64,000 bases of DNA from Qipengyuania sp. HL-TH1 (GCF_036365825.1 NZ_CP142675.1:2860501-2924500), one strand, 5' to 3'. Shown: positions 42,825 through 52,322, numbered from the stretch's first letter. Notes: generated by a model from the letters alone, not told the origin. Translations and numbers: made by a program.

Positions 42825-43987
42825 GCGGCAACCCGCTCGGTCGCTTCGATCCAGCCGCCGCCGACGACCCGTTCGCCGGCATAGATGACCGCCGCCTGTC
42901 CTGGCGCGACGCCGAACTCTGGCGCAGCGAAGCGGATCGTGGTCGTTGCCCCGTCACCCAGCGGCCCCTCGAGCGTGATCGGCACCGGCTTGGCAAGGCT
43001 GCGGACCTTGGCCGAAAGCGGTACGTCGGGCAGCGGGCCGATACGGTTCGTCTCGATGATCGTTGCGGCGGAAACGGCGAGCATCCGCTTGGGCCCCACG
43101 AGTACGCGCGCGCCGTCGGCATCGATGCCTACGACATAGAGCGGTTCGGGCTGCCCGCCGATATCGAGGCCGCGGCGCTGGCCCACGGTGAAGTGGATCA
43201 CGCCCTTGTGCTCGCCGAGCGTTTCGCCGGTCGCCGCATGGACGATGGCCCCGGGCCGCGCACCTTCGGGGCGGAGCTTGCGTACGATGCCTGCGTAATC
43301 GCCATCGGGCACGAAGCAGATGTCCTGGCTGTCGGGCTTGGCGGCATTGCGCAGTCCCGCGCCTTCGGCAAGCACGCGGACATCGGCCTTGGGCATGCTC
43401 CCCAGCGGGAAGCGCAGGAAGTCGAGTTGGTCCTCGGTGGTGGCATATAGGAAATAGGACTGGTCGCGCGCGGGGTCGGCGGCGCGGTGCAGTTCCGCGC
43501 CCGCTGGCCCCACTACGCGGCGAACATAATGGCCGGTGGCAAGGCAATCCGCCCCCAGCTCGCGCGCCATGTCCAGCAGATCGGTGAACTTGGGACCCAT
43601 GTTGCAGCGGATGCAGGGCACCGGCGTGCGCCCGGCGAGGTAATCGTCGGCGAAGGTTTCGACCACTTCCTCGCGAAACGCGCTTTCATGGTCGTGGACG
43701 TAATGCGCGATGCCGAGCCGTTCGGCGACCCCGCGCGCATCCTGGATATCGTCGCCGGCGCAGCACGCGCCCTTGCGTCCGGTGGCGGCACCATAATCAT
43801 AGAGCTGCAGCGTGATGCCGATCACCTCGGCGCCCGTGTGTGCAGCGAGCGCGGCAACGACCGAGCTGTCGACGCCGCCCGACATGGCGACGACGATGCG
43901 GCATTCGGCTGCCGGTCGCGGCAGGTCGAACAATGCGGCAGCCTGGTCCGGCGAAAGGGTTTCGGTAGCAAGCATGGCGCGCCCCAT
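42821..43987 (-). CDS. mnmA: tRNA-specific 2-thiouridylase
   Basis: The 388-aa enzyme adds the 2-thio group to the wobble uridine of Lys, Glu and Gln tRNAs. The PP-loop is '[15 protein letters not shown]'; the catalytic cysteines lie in 'TPVPCIRCN' and later in '[14 protein letters not shown]'. The C-terminal beta-barrel follows. ATG 43987 has AAGGCG upstream; an ATG at 43975 is possible. It is monocistronic and divergent from the 97-aa/sciP pair. Confidence 0.93.
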   Translation of the reverse strand: MGRAMLATETLSPDQAAALFDLPRPAAECRIVVAMSGGVDSSVVAALAAHTGAEVIGITLQLYDYGAATGRKGACCAGDDIQDARGVAERLGIAHYVHDHESAFREEVVETFADDYLAGRTPVPCIRCNMGPKFTDLLDMARELGADCLATGHYVRRVVGPAGAELHRAADPARDQSYFLYATTEDQLDFLRFPLGSMPKADVRVLAEGAGLRNAAKPDSQDICFVPDGDYAGIVRKLRPEGARPGAIVHAATGETLGEHKGVIHFTVGQRRGLDIGGQPEPLYVVGIDADGARVLVGPKRMLAVSAATIIETNRIGPLPDVPLSAKVRSLAKPVPITLEGPLGDGATTTIRFAAPEFGVAPGQAAVIYAGERVVGGGWIEATERVAA

Positions 43988-44080
43988 ACACGCCTTGGGG
44001 GCTGGCCACCAGTAGCCCGGCGAAGCGGCCGCAGGCGATGTTTCACCGAACGTTTACTATGGGCCGTTATCCACAGGCTC

Positions 44081-44374
44081 ATGTTTGAGGGCCGCACCAA
44101 CGAAAATCCCGTTCACCAACAGCGTGAAAGCACGGATCTGCACCAGTTTCGCTGGACCGATCTGGTCGCCAAGCTCGCCGCGACTCGCGATTTGCGAGAC
44201 GAACTCGGCAAGGTCGAGGGCGGCTTCAACGCCTTTGGCGAAGCGCGCCGGGAAAACAGCGACGAAAGTAAACGGATCGTTAACCATGCTGCTTTAAGCG
44301 ATGGCAAAGCCGCGCGTTTAAGTCGTGGGGACGCCGCAAACGACGCGGTGCATGGCGATAGAGAGAAAGAATGA
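44081..44374 (+). CDS. 97-aa protein of unknown function, coupled to sciP
   Basis: This small open frame from ATG 44081 encodes a charged, soluble 97-aa protein starting 'MFEGRTNENPVHQQRESTDL' with a likely helical middle ('FRWTDLVAKLAATRDLRDEL') and a polar tail ending 'DAVHGDREKE'. There is no signal, membrane helix or cysteine. I know no function. The argument that it is real is its position: the stop codon overlaps the sciP ATG (ATGA), and the sequence is not the mirror of an antisense gene. The link to sciP suggests a role in cell-cycle or motility control, which is inference. Confidence 0.6.
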   Translation: MFEGRTNENPVHQQRESTDLHQFRWTDLVAKLAATRDLRDELGKVEGGFNAFGEARRENSDESKRIVNHAALSDGKAARLSRGDAANDAVHGDREKE

Positions 44375-44670
44375 TCGAAAACCAGGATATCCGCCCTGCA
44401 CAGGTGATCGGCCCCCTCGGGGAGCCGTTGACCATTGACGACCTGCCTTCGCCCAAAACGAAGCGCTGGGTGGTTCGCCGCAAGGCCGAGGTCGTGGCGG
44501 CGGTCAATGGCGGTCTGCTGACGATCGACGAAGTGCTCGAGCGCTATTCGCTGAGCCTCGAGGAGTTCGCCTCGTGGCAGCGCGCGGTCGACCGCTCGGG
44601 CATGCAGGGCCTGCGCGTCACGCGTATCCAGCACTATCGCGACCTCTACGAACGCCAGCTCAAATACTGA
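44371..44670 (+). CDS. sciP: CtrA inhibitor SciP (DUF1153)
   Basis: The 99-aa protein matches SciP/DUF1153 along its length: 'VIGPLGEPLTIDDLPSP', 'KRWVVRRKAEVVAAVNGGLL' and 'YSLSLEEFASWQRAVDRSG', ending with 'LRVTRIQHYRDLYERQ'. In Caulobacter SciP binds CtrA and DNA and blocks CtrA-dependent transcription in swarmer cells; trcR and carD in this window are also cell-cycle-linked. It overlaps the unknown 97-aa gene and is followed by a GC hairpin (44677-44692) without a U-run. Confidence 0.9.
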   Translation: MIENQDIRPAQVIGPLGEPLTIDDLPSPKTKRWVVRRKAEVVAAVNGGLLTIDEVLERYSLSLEEFASWQRAVDRSGMQGLRVTRIQHYRDLYERQLKY

Positions 44671-44744
44671 TCCTGTCCCCGCCGCGGCGGGGCAATAATT
44701 TGACAAGCCTTACGCTCCAAGTTCATCCTCGACAGCAATTTCGG

Positions 44745-44770
44745 GGAACCGCTCGTCGCACTGGTCCGTT
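44745..44770 (+). promoter_or_regulatory. Sigma-EcfG-type (general stress) promoter
   Basis: GGAAC at 44745-44749 and CGTT at 44767-44770 are separated by 17 bases, the consensus of the alphaproteobacterial general stress sigma factor EcfG. They lie 38 bases upstream of a GlsB/YeaQ-type stress protein gene. Confidence 0.7.
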
Positions 44771-44808
44771 AGAAGACGCAATGTGAGAGTAAAGCAGGAG
44801 GAATTAGA

Positions 44809-45072
44809 ATGGCTTGGATTATCGCTATTATCGTCGGCGGGATCATCGGCTGGCTCGCCAGCCTGGTCATGAACCGCGATGCCTCGATGGGCATCTTCTG
44901 GAATATCATTGTCGGCATCGTCGGCTCGTTCATCGGCAAGTTCATCGGTTCGCTGATCGGCGTCGGCTCGACGCTGACCGAATTCAGCGTCCCGGGTCTG
45001 CTGATGTCGCTGCTTGGCGCCATCGTGCTGCTCGGTATCGCCAACATGGTCCAGCGCGGCCGCGTTCGCTAA
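44809..45072 (+). CDS. GlsB/YeaQ/YmgE-family stress response membrane protein
   Basis: The 87-aa protein has three hydrophobic segments and the family's glycine-rich start 'IIAIIVGGIIGWLASLVMNR' followed by 'IFWNIIVGIVGSFIGKFIGS'. These small inner-membrane proteins (transglycosylase-associated/YeaQ) are stress-induced and of uncertain function. A good AGGAGG-like site precedes ATG 44809, and the upstream EcfG-type promoter fits stress control. Confidence 0.88.
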   Translation: MAWIIAIIVGGIIGWLASLVMNRDASMGIFWNIIVGIVGSFIGKFIGSLIGVGSTLTEFSVPGLLMSLLGAIVLLGIANMVQRGRVR

Positions 45073-45095
45073 GCGACCGAACATCTGATTTCGTT

Positions 45096-45130
45096 GGGCG
45101 GGGCGTCGCAGGACGCTCCGCCCTTCGTTT
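45096..45130 (+). terminator. Terminator of the GlsB-like gene
   Basis: GGGCGGGGCGTC (45096-45107), loop GCAG, GACGCTCCGCCC (45112-45123) forms a 12-pair stem with one G-U pair, then TTCGTTT. The rest of the 249-base gap to the efflux operon (to 45321) shows no gene. Confidence 0.75.
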
Positions 45131-45321
45131 GTCCGGGTTCCGGCCACCATACGGGCTGTGGTGTCAGGGCGACATTCGTCCACCCGTGGGTGCTCCCGGT
45201 CGAACCCTCAATTGCCCTAACGCGGGCCGCGGTCTATCGCCTCAGTTCGAAATTCTTGCGCTAAGTGATATAGCAATGTAACACACTGCTTGTTCGCAGC
45301 GCATCTGGGGCAGGGTACGAC

Positions 45322-46524
45322 ATGAATTACGAGACTAGAGTGACGGCCGAAAAGGGCGATCCGATCGCGGTCGGTTTCGACCCCGACGCGGAGGAGTACG
45401 AGTCCAAGCGCCGCTCGGACCGCCGCAAGGTGCTGATCATCGCCGGCCTTCTCGTGCTCGGTCTCGCCATCGCCGCTTTCTTCGTCATGCGCAGCAATGG
45501 CACCGCCACGCCCGCGGGGGACGAAAACGCCCAGGCGCCGACTGTCACTGTCATCACCCCCGGCCGGACCACGGTCGAGGGACAGATCACCGCCACCGGC
45601 ACGTTGTCCGCGCGCCGCGAAATGCCCGTCGGCGTTGTCGGCGAGGGCGGCCGCGTCGTTTCGGTGCCGGTCGATGCGGGTGACTGGGTGCGTCAGGGCC
45701 AGGTGCTGGCGAGCATCGACCAGTCGGTCCAGTCGCAGCAGGTCCAGAGCGCCGGCGCGCAGATCCAGGTCGCCCAGGCCGATGCCGATCTGGCGCAGGC
45801 CAATCTCGATCGCGCGCTGCAGCTGGTCGAGCGCGGCTTTGTCTCCACTGCCGATGTCGATCGCCTGACCGCGACCCGCGATGCCGCCGTCGCCCGCGTC
45901 CGCGTGGCGCAGGCCCAGCTCGGCGAATTGCGCGCACGCAACGCCCGCCTCAATATCCTCGCCCCGGCATCGGGTTATGTGCTCGAGCGCAATGTCGAGC
46001 CCGGCCAGACGGTCAGTGCAGGGTCGCCGGCGCTGTTCCGCATTGCCCGCGGCGGCGAGATGGAACTGCTCGCGCGGCTCAATGAGGATTCGCTGAGTTC
46101 GATTTCGGTCGGAACCAGTGCAAAGATTCGTCCCGTCGGCACCGACAAGCTCTTTACCGGACAGGTCTGGCAAATCTCGCCGACCATCGACGAGCAGGAC
46201 CGTCAAGGCACGGCGCGTATCGCGCTTTCCTATGCCGAGGGTCTGCGTCCGGGCGGTTTCGCCACCGCGACCATCGCCAGCGGCACGGTCGTTGCGCCGA
46301 TCCTGCCCGAAAGCGCGGTGCTGTCGGATCGGGAAGGCGCCTATGTCCTGATCGTCAACGGCGAAGACAAGGCCGAGCGGCGACCGGTTGTTACGGGCAC
46401 GGTCACCTCGCAGGGTATCGTCATCGCCGAGGGCCTGACCGGTTCGGAGCGCGTCGTACTGCGCGCCGGCGGCTTCCTCACCGAGGGTGAGACGGTCAAG
46501 ACACAAATGGCCGAAGCCGACTAA
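45322..46524 (+). CDS. RND efflux periplasmic adaptor (membrane fusion protein)
   Basis: The 400-aa protein has a short acidic-basic cytoplasmic N-terminus, one membrane helix (about residues 38-57, 'VLIIAGLLVLGLAIAAFFVM'), then the barrel-sandwich, alpha-helical hairpin and beta-barrel domains of HlyD/AcrA-type adaptors ('PVDAGDWVRQGQVLASIDQS', 'ARLNILAPASGYVLERNVEP'). It would connect the permease that follows 14 bases later to an outer-membrane channel, which is not in this window. No adjacent TetR-type regulator is present. Confidence 0.92.
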   Translation: MNYETRVTAEKGDPIAVGFDPDAEEYESKRRSDRRKVLIIAGLLVLGLAIAAFFVMRSNGTATPAGDENAQAPTVTVITPGRTTVEGQITATGTLSARREMPVGVVGEGGRVVSVPVDAGDWVRQGQVLASIDQSVQSQQVQSAGAQIQVAQADADLAQANLDRALQLVERGFVSTADVDRLTATRDAAVARVRVAQAQLGELRARNARLNILAPASGYVLERNVEPGQTVSAGSPALFRIARGGEMELLARLNEDSLSSISVGTSAKIRPVGTDKLFTGQVWQISPTIDEQDRQGTARIALSYAEGLRPGGFATATIASGTVVAPILPESAVLSDREGAYVLIVNGEDKAERRPVVTGTVTSQGIVIAEGLTGSERVVLRAGGFLTEGETVKTQMAEAD

Positions 46525-46538
46525 GCAGGGGTAACTCG

Positions 46539-49500
46539 ATGAACTTCCGCAACATCTCCGCCTGGTCGATACGCAACCCGGTCATCCCGCTGGTCGCGTT
46601 CACTGCGCTGCTGCTTGCGGGCCTGATCAGCTTCGCCCGGATGGACGTGGTCAACAATCCGGACATCGAGTTTCCCGCGGTCAACGTGTCGATCTCGCAG
46701 CCCGGCGCCGCGCCGACCGAGATCGAGAACCAGATTACCCAGCGCGTCGAATCTGCCGTGCGTTCGATCAATGGCGTCAATTCGATCAATTCGACCGCGC
46801 GCGAAGGCAGCTCGAACACCTTTATCGAATTCGAAATCGGTACCGATCCCAATGATGCGGTGGCCGAGGTCAAGAATGCGGTCGATACGGTCCGCGGATC
46901 GCTGCCCGACGGAATTCTCGAACCGCGTGTGACCAAGGAAGAAATCTCCGGCGGCTTCCTCGCGATCTACGCGGTCGAAGCCGACGACATGACGATCGAA
47001 GGACTCAGCTGGTTCATCGACGATTCGGTGGCCAAGCAATTGCTCGGCATTGAGGGCATGGCCGAGGTCAACCGGTTCGGCGGTGTCGATCGCGAGATCG
47101 AAGTCATCCTCGACCTTGCGCGAATGCAGGCGCTGGGTGTCACTGCCAGTCAGATCAACGGGCTGCTCCGCCAGAGCAATGTCGATGCTGCTGGCGGGAT
47201 GGCGGAGGTTGGCGGGACGCGCCAGTCGGTCCGTGTCCTCGGCAATAGCGACGATGCCTATGCGCTCAGCCAGCGCCAGATCCAGCTCGGCGGCGGGCGT
47301 ACGGTCAAGCTCGCCGATGTCGCCACGGTTCGCGACGGCTATTCGGAGCGCACTTCGATTAGCAAGGTGCGTGACAAGGAAGTCGTCAATTTCGCGATGA
47401 GCCGCGCCAAGGGCGCTTCCGACGTTACCGTCTTCGACGAGGCACTGGAAAAGATCAGCGAGATCGAAGCCGCAAACCCCGGGGTGAAGTTCATCCCGCT
47501 GTTCAACACGGTCAAATACACCGAAGACCAGTACGAAAGCGCCATGGCCGCGATGATCGAAGGCGCGATCCTCGCGGTGGTCGTGGTGTTCTTCTTCCTG
47601 CGTGACTGGCGTGCAACCGCGATTTCCGCGGTCGCCATCCCGCTATCGGCAATCCCGACCTTCTGGTTCATGGATCTGCTGGGCTTCAATTTGAACCAGC
47701 TTTCGCTGCTGGCGCTGGCGCTGGTTGCCGGGGTGCTGGTCGATGACGCGATCGTCGAGATCGAGAACATCGTCAGACACATGCGCATGGGCAAGACCGC
47801 CTATCAGGCGTCGATCGATGCAGCCGACGAGATCGGGCTGCCGGTGGTCGCGACCAGTTTCTGCATCGTCGCCGTGTTCTTCCCGGTCGGTGCCATGCCT
47901 GGCATTTCGGGGCAGTTCTTCAAGAATTTCGGTTTCACCGTGGTGGTCGCAGTGCTGATGTCGCTTGCGGTCGCGCGTATGATTACGCCGATGCTGGCGG
48001 CCTATTTCCTGAAAGCGAAGGGGCAGGCCGCGCATGGCGAAGGTCCGATGATGGACCGCTACATGAATGTGCTGCGCTGGTCGCTCGACCGCGGCAAGAT
48101 GTACGCTGCGCGCGAGAATATCGAGGGGCCGCGCAGGCGTTGGCTCTATATCCTGTCGCTGCTGGTCGTCGTGCTCGCAGCGCTGGGCATTTCTGCAATG
48201 GCCACGTTCACGGCATCGGACTTGATCCAGAGTCTCGAGCTGACCGATCTGATAACCGGCGGCAATCCCGACGCGGGCGGCTTTACAAACTTCATCGCTA
48301 CGCTTGTCGGGGTCGTCCAACTGGCCTTGGCGCTGGCAATCGGCCTGTTCGCGGCGCTCGCCTTCTTCCGCGTCACCGGTTTCATCCTCCGCCGTTTGGG
48401 CGGCCACCTGGGGCAGGCCTGGCAATATCTCTATGCCCGCTTCCTCGACCACCGTGTGTGGATGCTCGGTGTCGGCTATTTCGCACTGCTGCTGACAATC
48501 CTGTTGTTCGGTATCGTGCCGGCGCAGTTCCAGCCGAACATCGATGACGAGAACAGCCGTGTCGAAATCGAAATGGTCCCTGGCACGACGCTGGAGACCA
48601 CCGAGCGGGTGACCGATCAGGTCGCCGATATTCTCTATTCGCAGCCCGAAGTCGAACTCGCTCTCGAGCGGGTCCGCGAAGGGCAGGCGACGCTCTATGT
48701 GACGCTCAAGCCCGATCGCGAACGCACGTCGATCGAATTCGAACGCGCTCTGGCGCCGACCTTCGCGCAGATTGCCGATGCGCGGGTACGGTTCGCCTCG
48801 CAATCGGGGGGCTTCGGTTCGGGCCGCGACATGACCGTGATGCTGGCCGGCTCGGATCCCGAACAGCTCAACCAGACCGCGGCTACGCTGGTCGAGCAGA
48901 TGAAGGGGATCGACATGCTCGTCGCCCCGCGCATCAGCGCCGATATCAACCGGCCCGAGCTCATCATCGAACCGCGCGAAGACCTCGCCGCCGAACTCGG
49001 TGTCACCACCGTCGCGATCAGCCAGACCATCCGTATCGCGACGATGGGCGAGATCGAGCAGAACGCGGCCAAGTTCTCGCTGTCGGATCGCCAGATCCCG
49101 ATCCGGGTCAAATTGCCCGAGCGTTCGCGCGAGGACCTCGAGACGATCAAGAGCCTTCCGGTCCAGACCGCCAATGGCGGCTCGGTGCCGCTGTCGCGGG
49201 TTGCCGATGTCTCCTTCGGTTCGGGTCCGACGACCATCCAGCGCTACAATCAGAACCGCCGCGTACTCGTCGGCGCCGACCTTGCGCAGGGTGTGATCAA
49301 GGGCGAAGCGCAGGCCGAAATCGACGCGCTCCCAGTCCTGCAGGACCTGCCGCAGGGCGTAATCCGCGATGTAGTGGGTGAAGAGGAATGGCAGCAGGAG
49401 CTGGTTACCAGCCTGATGATCGCCATCGTCTCGGGCGTGCTGCTGGTCTTCGCGGTGCTCGTGCTGCTCTACAAGCGGCTGATGAGCCCGCTGGTCAATA

Positions 49501-50015
49501 TGACCAGTCTCGCGCTCGCGCCACTGGGCGGCATCCTGCTCGTCTGGCTTTTCGGCCAGCCGCAATCGATGCCCGTCTATATCGGCATCCTGCTGCTGCT
49601 GGGCATCGTCTCGAAGAACTCGATCCTGCTGATCGACTTCGCGATCGAGGAAATGGACAAGGGGACGCGCAAGCTTCATGCGATCATCGATGCGGGCCAC
49701 AAGCGCGCGCAGCCGATTGTCATGACCACCGTCGCGATGACGGCGGGCATGGTCCCGACCGCGCTGTCGGGCGTACTTGGCTCGGGCGATGGTGCTTGGC
49801 GGGCGCCCATGGGCACGGTGGTGATCGGCGGCCTGCTGCTGTCGACTGTGCTGACGCTGCTGATCGTGCCCGCTGGCTTCAGTCTGGCCGACGGCTTCGA
49901 AAAGCGCGTGGGGCCGTGGATGCGCCGCCGCCTGCTGACCTATAATGAAGGCGACGACACGCGCGGTATCATCGGCGACGGTTCGCCCGAGCCGGGGGTC
50001 GAACCCGCGGAGTGA
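46539..50015 (+). CDS. RND efflux permease with an unusual extra helix pair
   Basis: The 1158-aa AcrB/MMPL-type HAE permease has the two-fold repeat of six helices and a large periplasmic domain each. The proton relay is partly visible as 'LVAGVLVDDAIVEIENIVRH'. The length exceeds the usual 1020-1060 residues. The excess is mainly an insertion around residues 530-635 between the first six helices and helix 7, holding two extra hydrophobic stretches ('WLYILSLLVVVLAALGISAM' and 'IATLVGVVQLALALAIGLFA'). It is cotranscribed with the adaptor, and its stop overlaps the DUF445 start. Confidence 0.9.
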   Translation: MNFRNISAWSIRNPVIPLVAFTALLLAGLISFARMDVVNNPDIEFPAVNVSISQPGAAPTEIENQITQRVESAVRSINGVNSINSTAREGSSNTFIEFEIGTDPNDAVAEVKNAVDTVRGSLPDGILEPRVTKEEISGGFLAIYAVEADDMTIEGLSWFIDDSVAKQLLGIEGMAEVNRFGGVDREIEVILDLARMQALGVTASQINGLLRQSNVDAAGGMAEVGGTRQSVRVLGNSDDAYALSQRQIQLGGGRTVKLADVATVRDGYSERTSISKVRDKEVVNFAMSRAKGASDVTVFDEALEKISEIEAANPGVKFIPLFNTVKYTEDQYESAMAAMIEGAILAVVVVFFFLRDWRATAISAVAIPLSAIPTFWFMDLLGFNLNQLSLLALALVAGVLVDDAIVEIENIVRHMRMGKTAYQASIDAADEIGLPVVATSFCIVAVFFPVGAMPGISGQFFKNFGFTVVVAVLMSLAVARMITPMLAAYFLKAKGQAAHGEGPMMDRYMNVLRWSLDRGKMYAARENIEGPRRRWLYILSLLVVVLAALGISAMATFTASDLIQSLELTDLITGGNPDAGGFTNFIATLVGVVQLALALAIGLFAALAFFRVTGFILRRLGGHLGQAWQYLYARFLDHRVWMLGVGYFALLLTILLFGIVPAQFQPNIDDENSRVEIEMVPGTTLETTERVTDQVADILYSQPEVELALERVREGQATLYVTLKPDRERTSIEFERALAPTFAQIADARVRFASQSGGFGSGRDMTVMLAGSDPEQLNQTAATLVEQMKGIDMLVAPRISADINRPELIIEPREDLAAELGVTTVAISQTIRIATMGEIEQNAAKFSLSDRQIPIRVKLPERSREDLETIKSLPVQTANGGSVPLSRVADVSFGSGPTTIQRYNQNRRVLVGADLAQGVIKGEAQAEIDALPVLQDLPQGVIRDVVGEEEWQQELVTSLMIAIVSGVLLVFAVLVLLYKRLMSPLVNMTSLALAPLGGILLVWLFGQPQSMPVYIGILLLLGIVSKNSILLIDFAIEEMDKGTRKLHAIIDAGHKRAQPIVMTTVAMTAGMVPTALSGVLGSGDGAWRAPMGTVVIGGLLLSTVLTLLIVPAGFSLADGFEKRVGPWMRRRLLTYNEGDDTRGIIGDGSPEPGVEPAE

Positions 50016-51292
50016 GCGACGCCGTGCCTGCGGGGCTGCGCAACGCCGGTCCCCCGATCCCGCCCGACCGCGCGCGCATGATGCGGCGGACGGCGACCGG
50101 GTTGATCGTGCTGATGGCGGCACTGTTCCTGTGGTCGGGGCGCTATCTCGAGTTTCATCCCGCCTGGGGCTATCTGCATGCCTTCGCCGAGGCGGCGATG
50201 GTCGGCGGGCTGGCCGATTGGTTCGCGGTCACCGCGCTGTTCCGCCATCCGCTCGGCCTGCCGATCCCGCACACGGCGATCATTCCCGAGAACAAGGACC
50301 GCATCGCCGACACGATGGCGGGCTTCCTGCGCGAGAATTTCCTCACCCCGGCAGTGGTCGGGCGGCGAATGGGCGCGATGAACCTCGCGCATGCGGTCGG
50401 CAGCTATCTAGCCGATCCCAAGGTGACCAAGGATTCGCGGATCCGCGCGGGCGCGGGCGAGCTGGCGATCGAAGTGCTCGAATCGCTCGATCCCGACCGG
50501 CTGGGCACGCAGGTGCGCAGCGGGATCAAGACCCAGCTGGGCAAGCTGGAAATCGCCCCGCTGCTCGGCGGCATGCTCGATGCGATGATCGCCGATAGCC
50601 GCCATAAGCCGCTGATCGACAAGATCATCCGCTGGGCGGGGCTGGTGCTCGAAGACAATGAAGCGATGGTGCGTGACATGGTCCACAAGCGCGCCAATGC
50701 GGTGCTGCGCTTTACGGGTCTCGACGAACGCCTCGCCAATTCGGTGCTCGACGGGCTGTACAAGCTGCTCGCCGAAGTGCTGGTCGACCCCGACCATCCG
50801 CTGCGGGCGAAGATCGAAGAGGGGCTGCAGGAGCTTGCCCTCGGCCTGCGCGAGGATCCCGAAATGCAGCAGCGGGTCGAGCGGATGAAGCGCGAGCTGC
50901 TCGACAATCCGGCGATTGGCGATTGGTGGCAGGGCGTCTGGGAACGGCTGCGCGCGAACCTCATCCAGTCGATCCGCAGCAACGACGGCGGCGGCACTGG
51001 TTATCTGGGTGAAACGCTTGCCGAACTCGGCTCCGCGCTACGCGACGACGCGCGGCTGCAACGCCAGGTCAACCGCTTCGCACGCCGCACGGCGGTGGGT
51101 GTTGCGACGCGCTATGGCGATCAGATCGTGCAGCTTGTTTCGGAAACCGTGCGCCGCTGGGATGCCCAGACGATTACCGACCGCGTCGAAAGCGCGGTGG
51201 GCCGCGACCTCCAGTTCATCCGCATCAACGGGACACTAGTGGGCGGATTGGTGGGGCTGACGATCCACGCGCTCGACATTTACGTGATCTAG
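50012..51292 (+). CDS. DUF445 (YjiN-like) membrane protein
   Basis: The 426-aa protein has a helix near its N-terminus ('TGLIVLMAALFLWSGRYLEF'), the conserved 'AEAAMVGGLADWFAVTALFR' and 'HPLGLPIPHTAIIPENKDRI' of DUF445, long amphipathic helices, and a C-terminal hydrophobic segment ('GTLVGGLVGLTIHALDIYVI'). Function of the family is unknown. It starts at GTG 50012 inside the permease stop (GTGA), so it is translated with the efflux pump. That coupling hints at a role in the same envelope process. Confidence 0.88.
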   Translation: MSDAVPAGLRNAGPPIPPDRARMMRRTATGLIVLMAALFLWSGRYLEFHPAWGYLHAFAEAAMVGGLADWFAVTALFRHPLGLPIPHTAIIPENKDRIADTMAGFLRENFLTPAVVGRRMGAMNLAHAVGSYLADPKVTKDSRIRAGAGELAIEVLESLDPDRLGTQVRSGIKTQLGKLEIAPLLGGMLDAMIADSRHKPLIDKIIRWAGLVLEDNEAMVRDMVHKRANAVLRFTGLDERLANSVLDGLYKLLAEVLVDPDHPLRAKIEEGLQELALGLREDPEMQQRVERMKRELLDNPAIGDWWQGVWERLRANLIQSIRSNDGGGTGYLGETLAELGSALRDDARLQRQVNRFARRTAVGVATRYGDQIVQLVSETVRRWDAQTITDRVESAVGRDLQFIRINGTLVGGLVGLTIHALDIYVI

Positions 51293-51334
51293 CTGGCGGA
51301 TATGCCGCGCGGCCAGCACGGCGACCCGGTAATG

Positions 51335-51368
51335 AAAAACCCTCCCGCCGATCGCTCGGCGAGAGGGT
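51335..51368 (-). terminator. Terminator of etfA
   Basis: On the minus strand ACCCTC-U-CGCCGA, loop GCGA, and UCGGCG-G-GAGGGU pair along 13 positions (one U-G wobble) and are followed by UUUU. It lies 25 bases after the etfA stop. Confidence 0.82.
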
Positions 51369-51392
51369 CAAACCTTGGGCTTAGCCAGGCAA

Positions 51393-52322
51393 TCAGAGCT
51401 TTTCGGTCAGCTCCGGGACGATCTTGAACAGATCGCCGACGAGGCCGATGTCCGCGACCTGGAAGATCGGGGCGTCCTCGTCCTTGTTGATTGCGATGAT
51501 GGTCTTGGAATCCTTCATGCCAGCAAGGTGCTGGATCGCGCCCGAGATGCCGATAGCAATATAGACTTCGGGTGCGACGATCTTGCCGGTCTGGCCGACC
51601 TGGTAGTCGTTGGGGACATAGCCCGCATCGACGGCTGCGCGGCTCGCGCCGATCCCGGCGCCGAGCTTGTCGGCGAGCGGGGTGATGACCTGTTCGAAGG
51701 TTTCCGAATCCTTCAGCGCCCGGCCGCCCGAGACGATGACCTTGGCGCTGGTCAGTTCGGGGCGATCGCTTTCGGCGATTTCCTCGCTGACGAAGGTCGA
51801 GATGCCTGCATCGGTCGGGCCCGAGACGTCCTCGATCTCGGCCGAGCCGCCTTCGGCAGCGGCCTTCTCGAAGGCCGTACCGCGCACGGTAACGACCAGC
51901 TTGGCGTCGGACGATTCGACCGTCGCAATCGCGTTGCCGGCATAGATCGGGCGAGTGAAGGTCTTGTCGCCTTCGACCGAGAGAATGTCCGAAATCTGCA
52001 TCACGTCGAGCAGTGCGGCGACGCGCGGAGCGACGTTCTTGCCGGTCGTGGTGGAAGGCGCGACAAAGGCATCGTGATGGCCCATCAGATCGGCCACCAG
52101 CGGGGCCACGTTCTCGGCCAGCGCATGTTCGTACGCCGCGTCGTCCGCCAGGTGGACCTTGCCCACGCCGGCGATCTTGGCAGCTTCCTCGGCCACCGCG
52201 CGGCAACCCGCACCGGCAACCAGCAGGTGGACTTCGCCGAGCTTGCCCGCGGCGGTTACCGCGGCCAGCGTGGCGTCTGCGACATGGGCGTTATCGTGTT
52301 CGACCCAGACGAGAGTTTTCAT
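51393..52322 (-). CDS. etfA: Electron transfer flavoprotein alpha subunit
   Basis: The 309-aa subunit binds FAD; the C-terminal half has the signature '[20 protein letters not shown]' and '[20 protein letters not shown]' followed by '[16 protein letters not shown]'. With EtfB it takes electrons from acyl-CoA dehydrogenases (one is at the start of the window) and gives them to ETF:ubiquinone oxidoreductase. It follows etfB after 29 bases. Confidence 0.95.
   Translation of the reverse strand: MKTLVWVEHDNAHVADATLAAVTAAGKLGEVHLLVAGAGCRAVAEEAAKIAGVGKVHLADDAAYEHALAENVAPLVADLMGHHDAFVAPSTTTGKNVAPRVAALLDVMQISDILSVEGDKTFTRPIYAGNAIATVESSDAKLVVTVRGTAFEKAAAEGGSAEIEDVSGPTDAGISTFVSEEIAESDRPELTSAKVIVSGGRALKDSETFEQVITPLADKLGAGIGASRAAVDAGYVPNDYQVGQTGKIVAPEVYIAIGISGAIQHLAGMKDSKTIIAINKDEDAPIFQVADIGLVGDLFKIVPELTEKL

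Noticed and set aside
44279..44297. TTAA...TTAA pair before sciP as a CtrA box.
   Set aside because: The half-sites are ten bases apart, not seven, and lie inside a coding frame.
44700..44728. TTGACA as a sigma70 -35 for the GlsB-like gene.
   Set aside because: No -10 hexamer is found at 16-18 bases; the EcfG-type site closer to the gene fits better.
47643..50123. Very long open frame on the minus strand opposite the RND permease gene.
   Set aside because: Composition is Arg/Gln/His/Asp-rich with no domain; it is a shadow of the permease.
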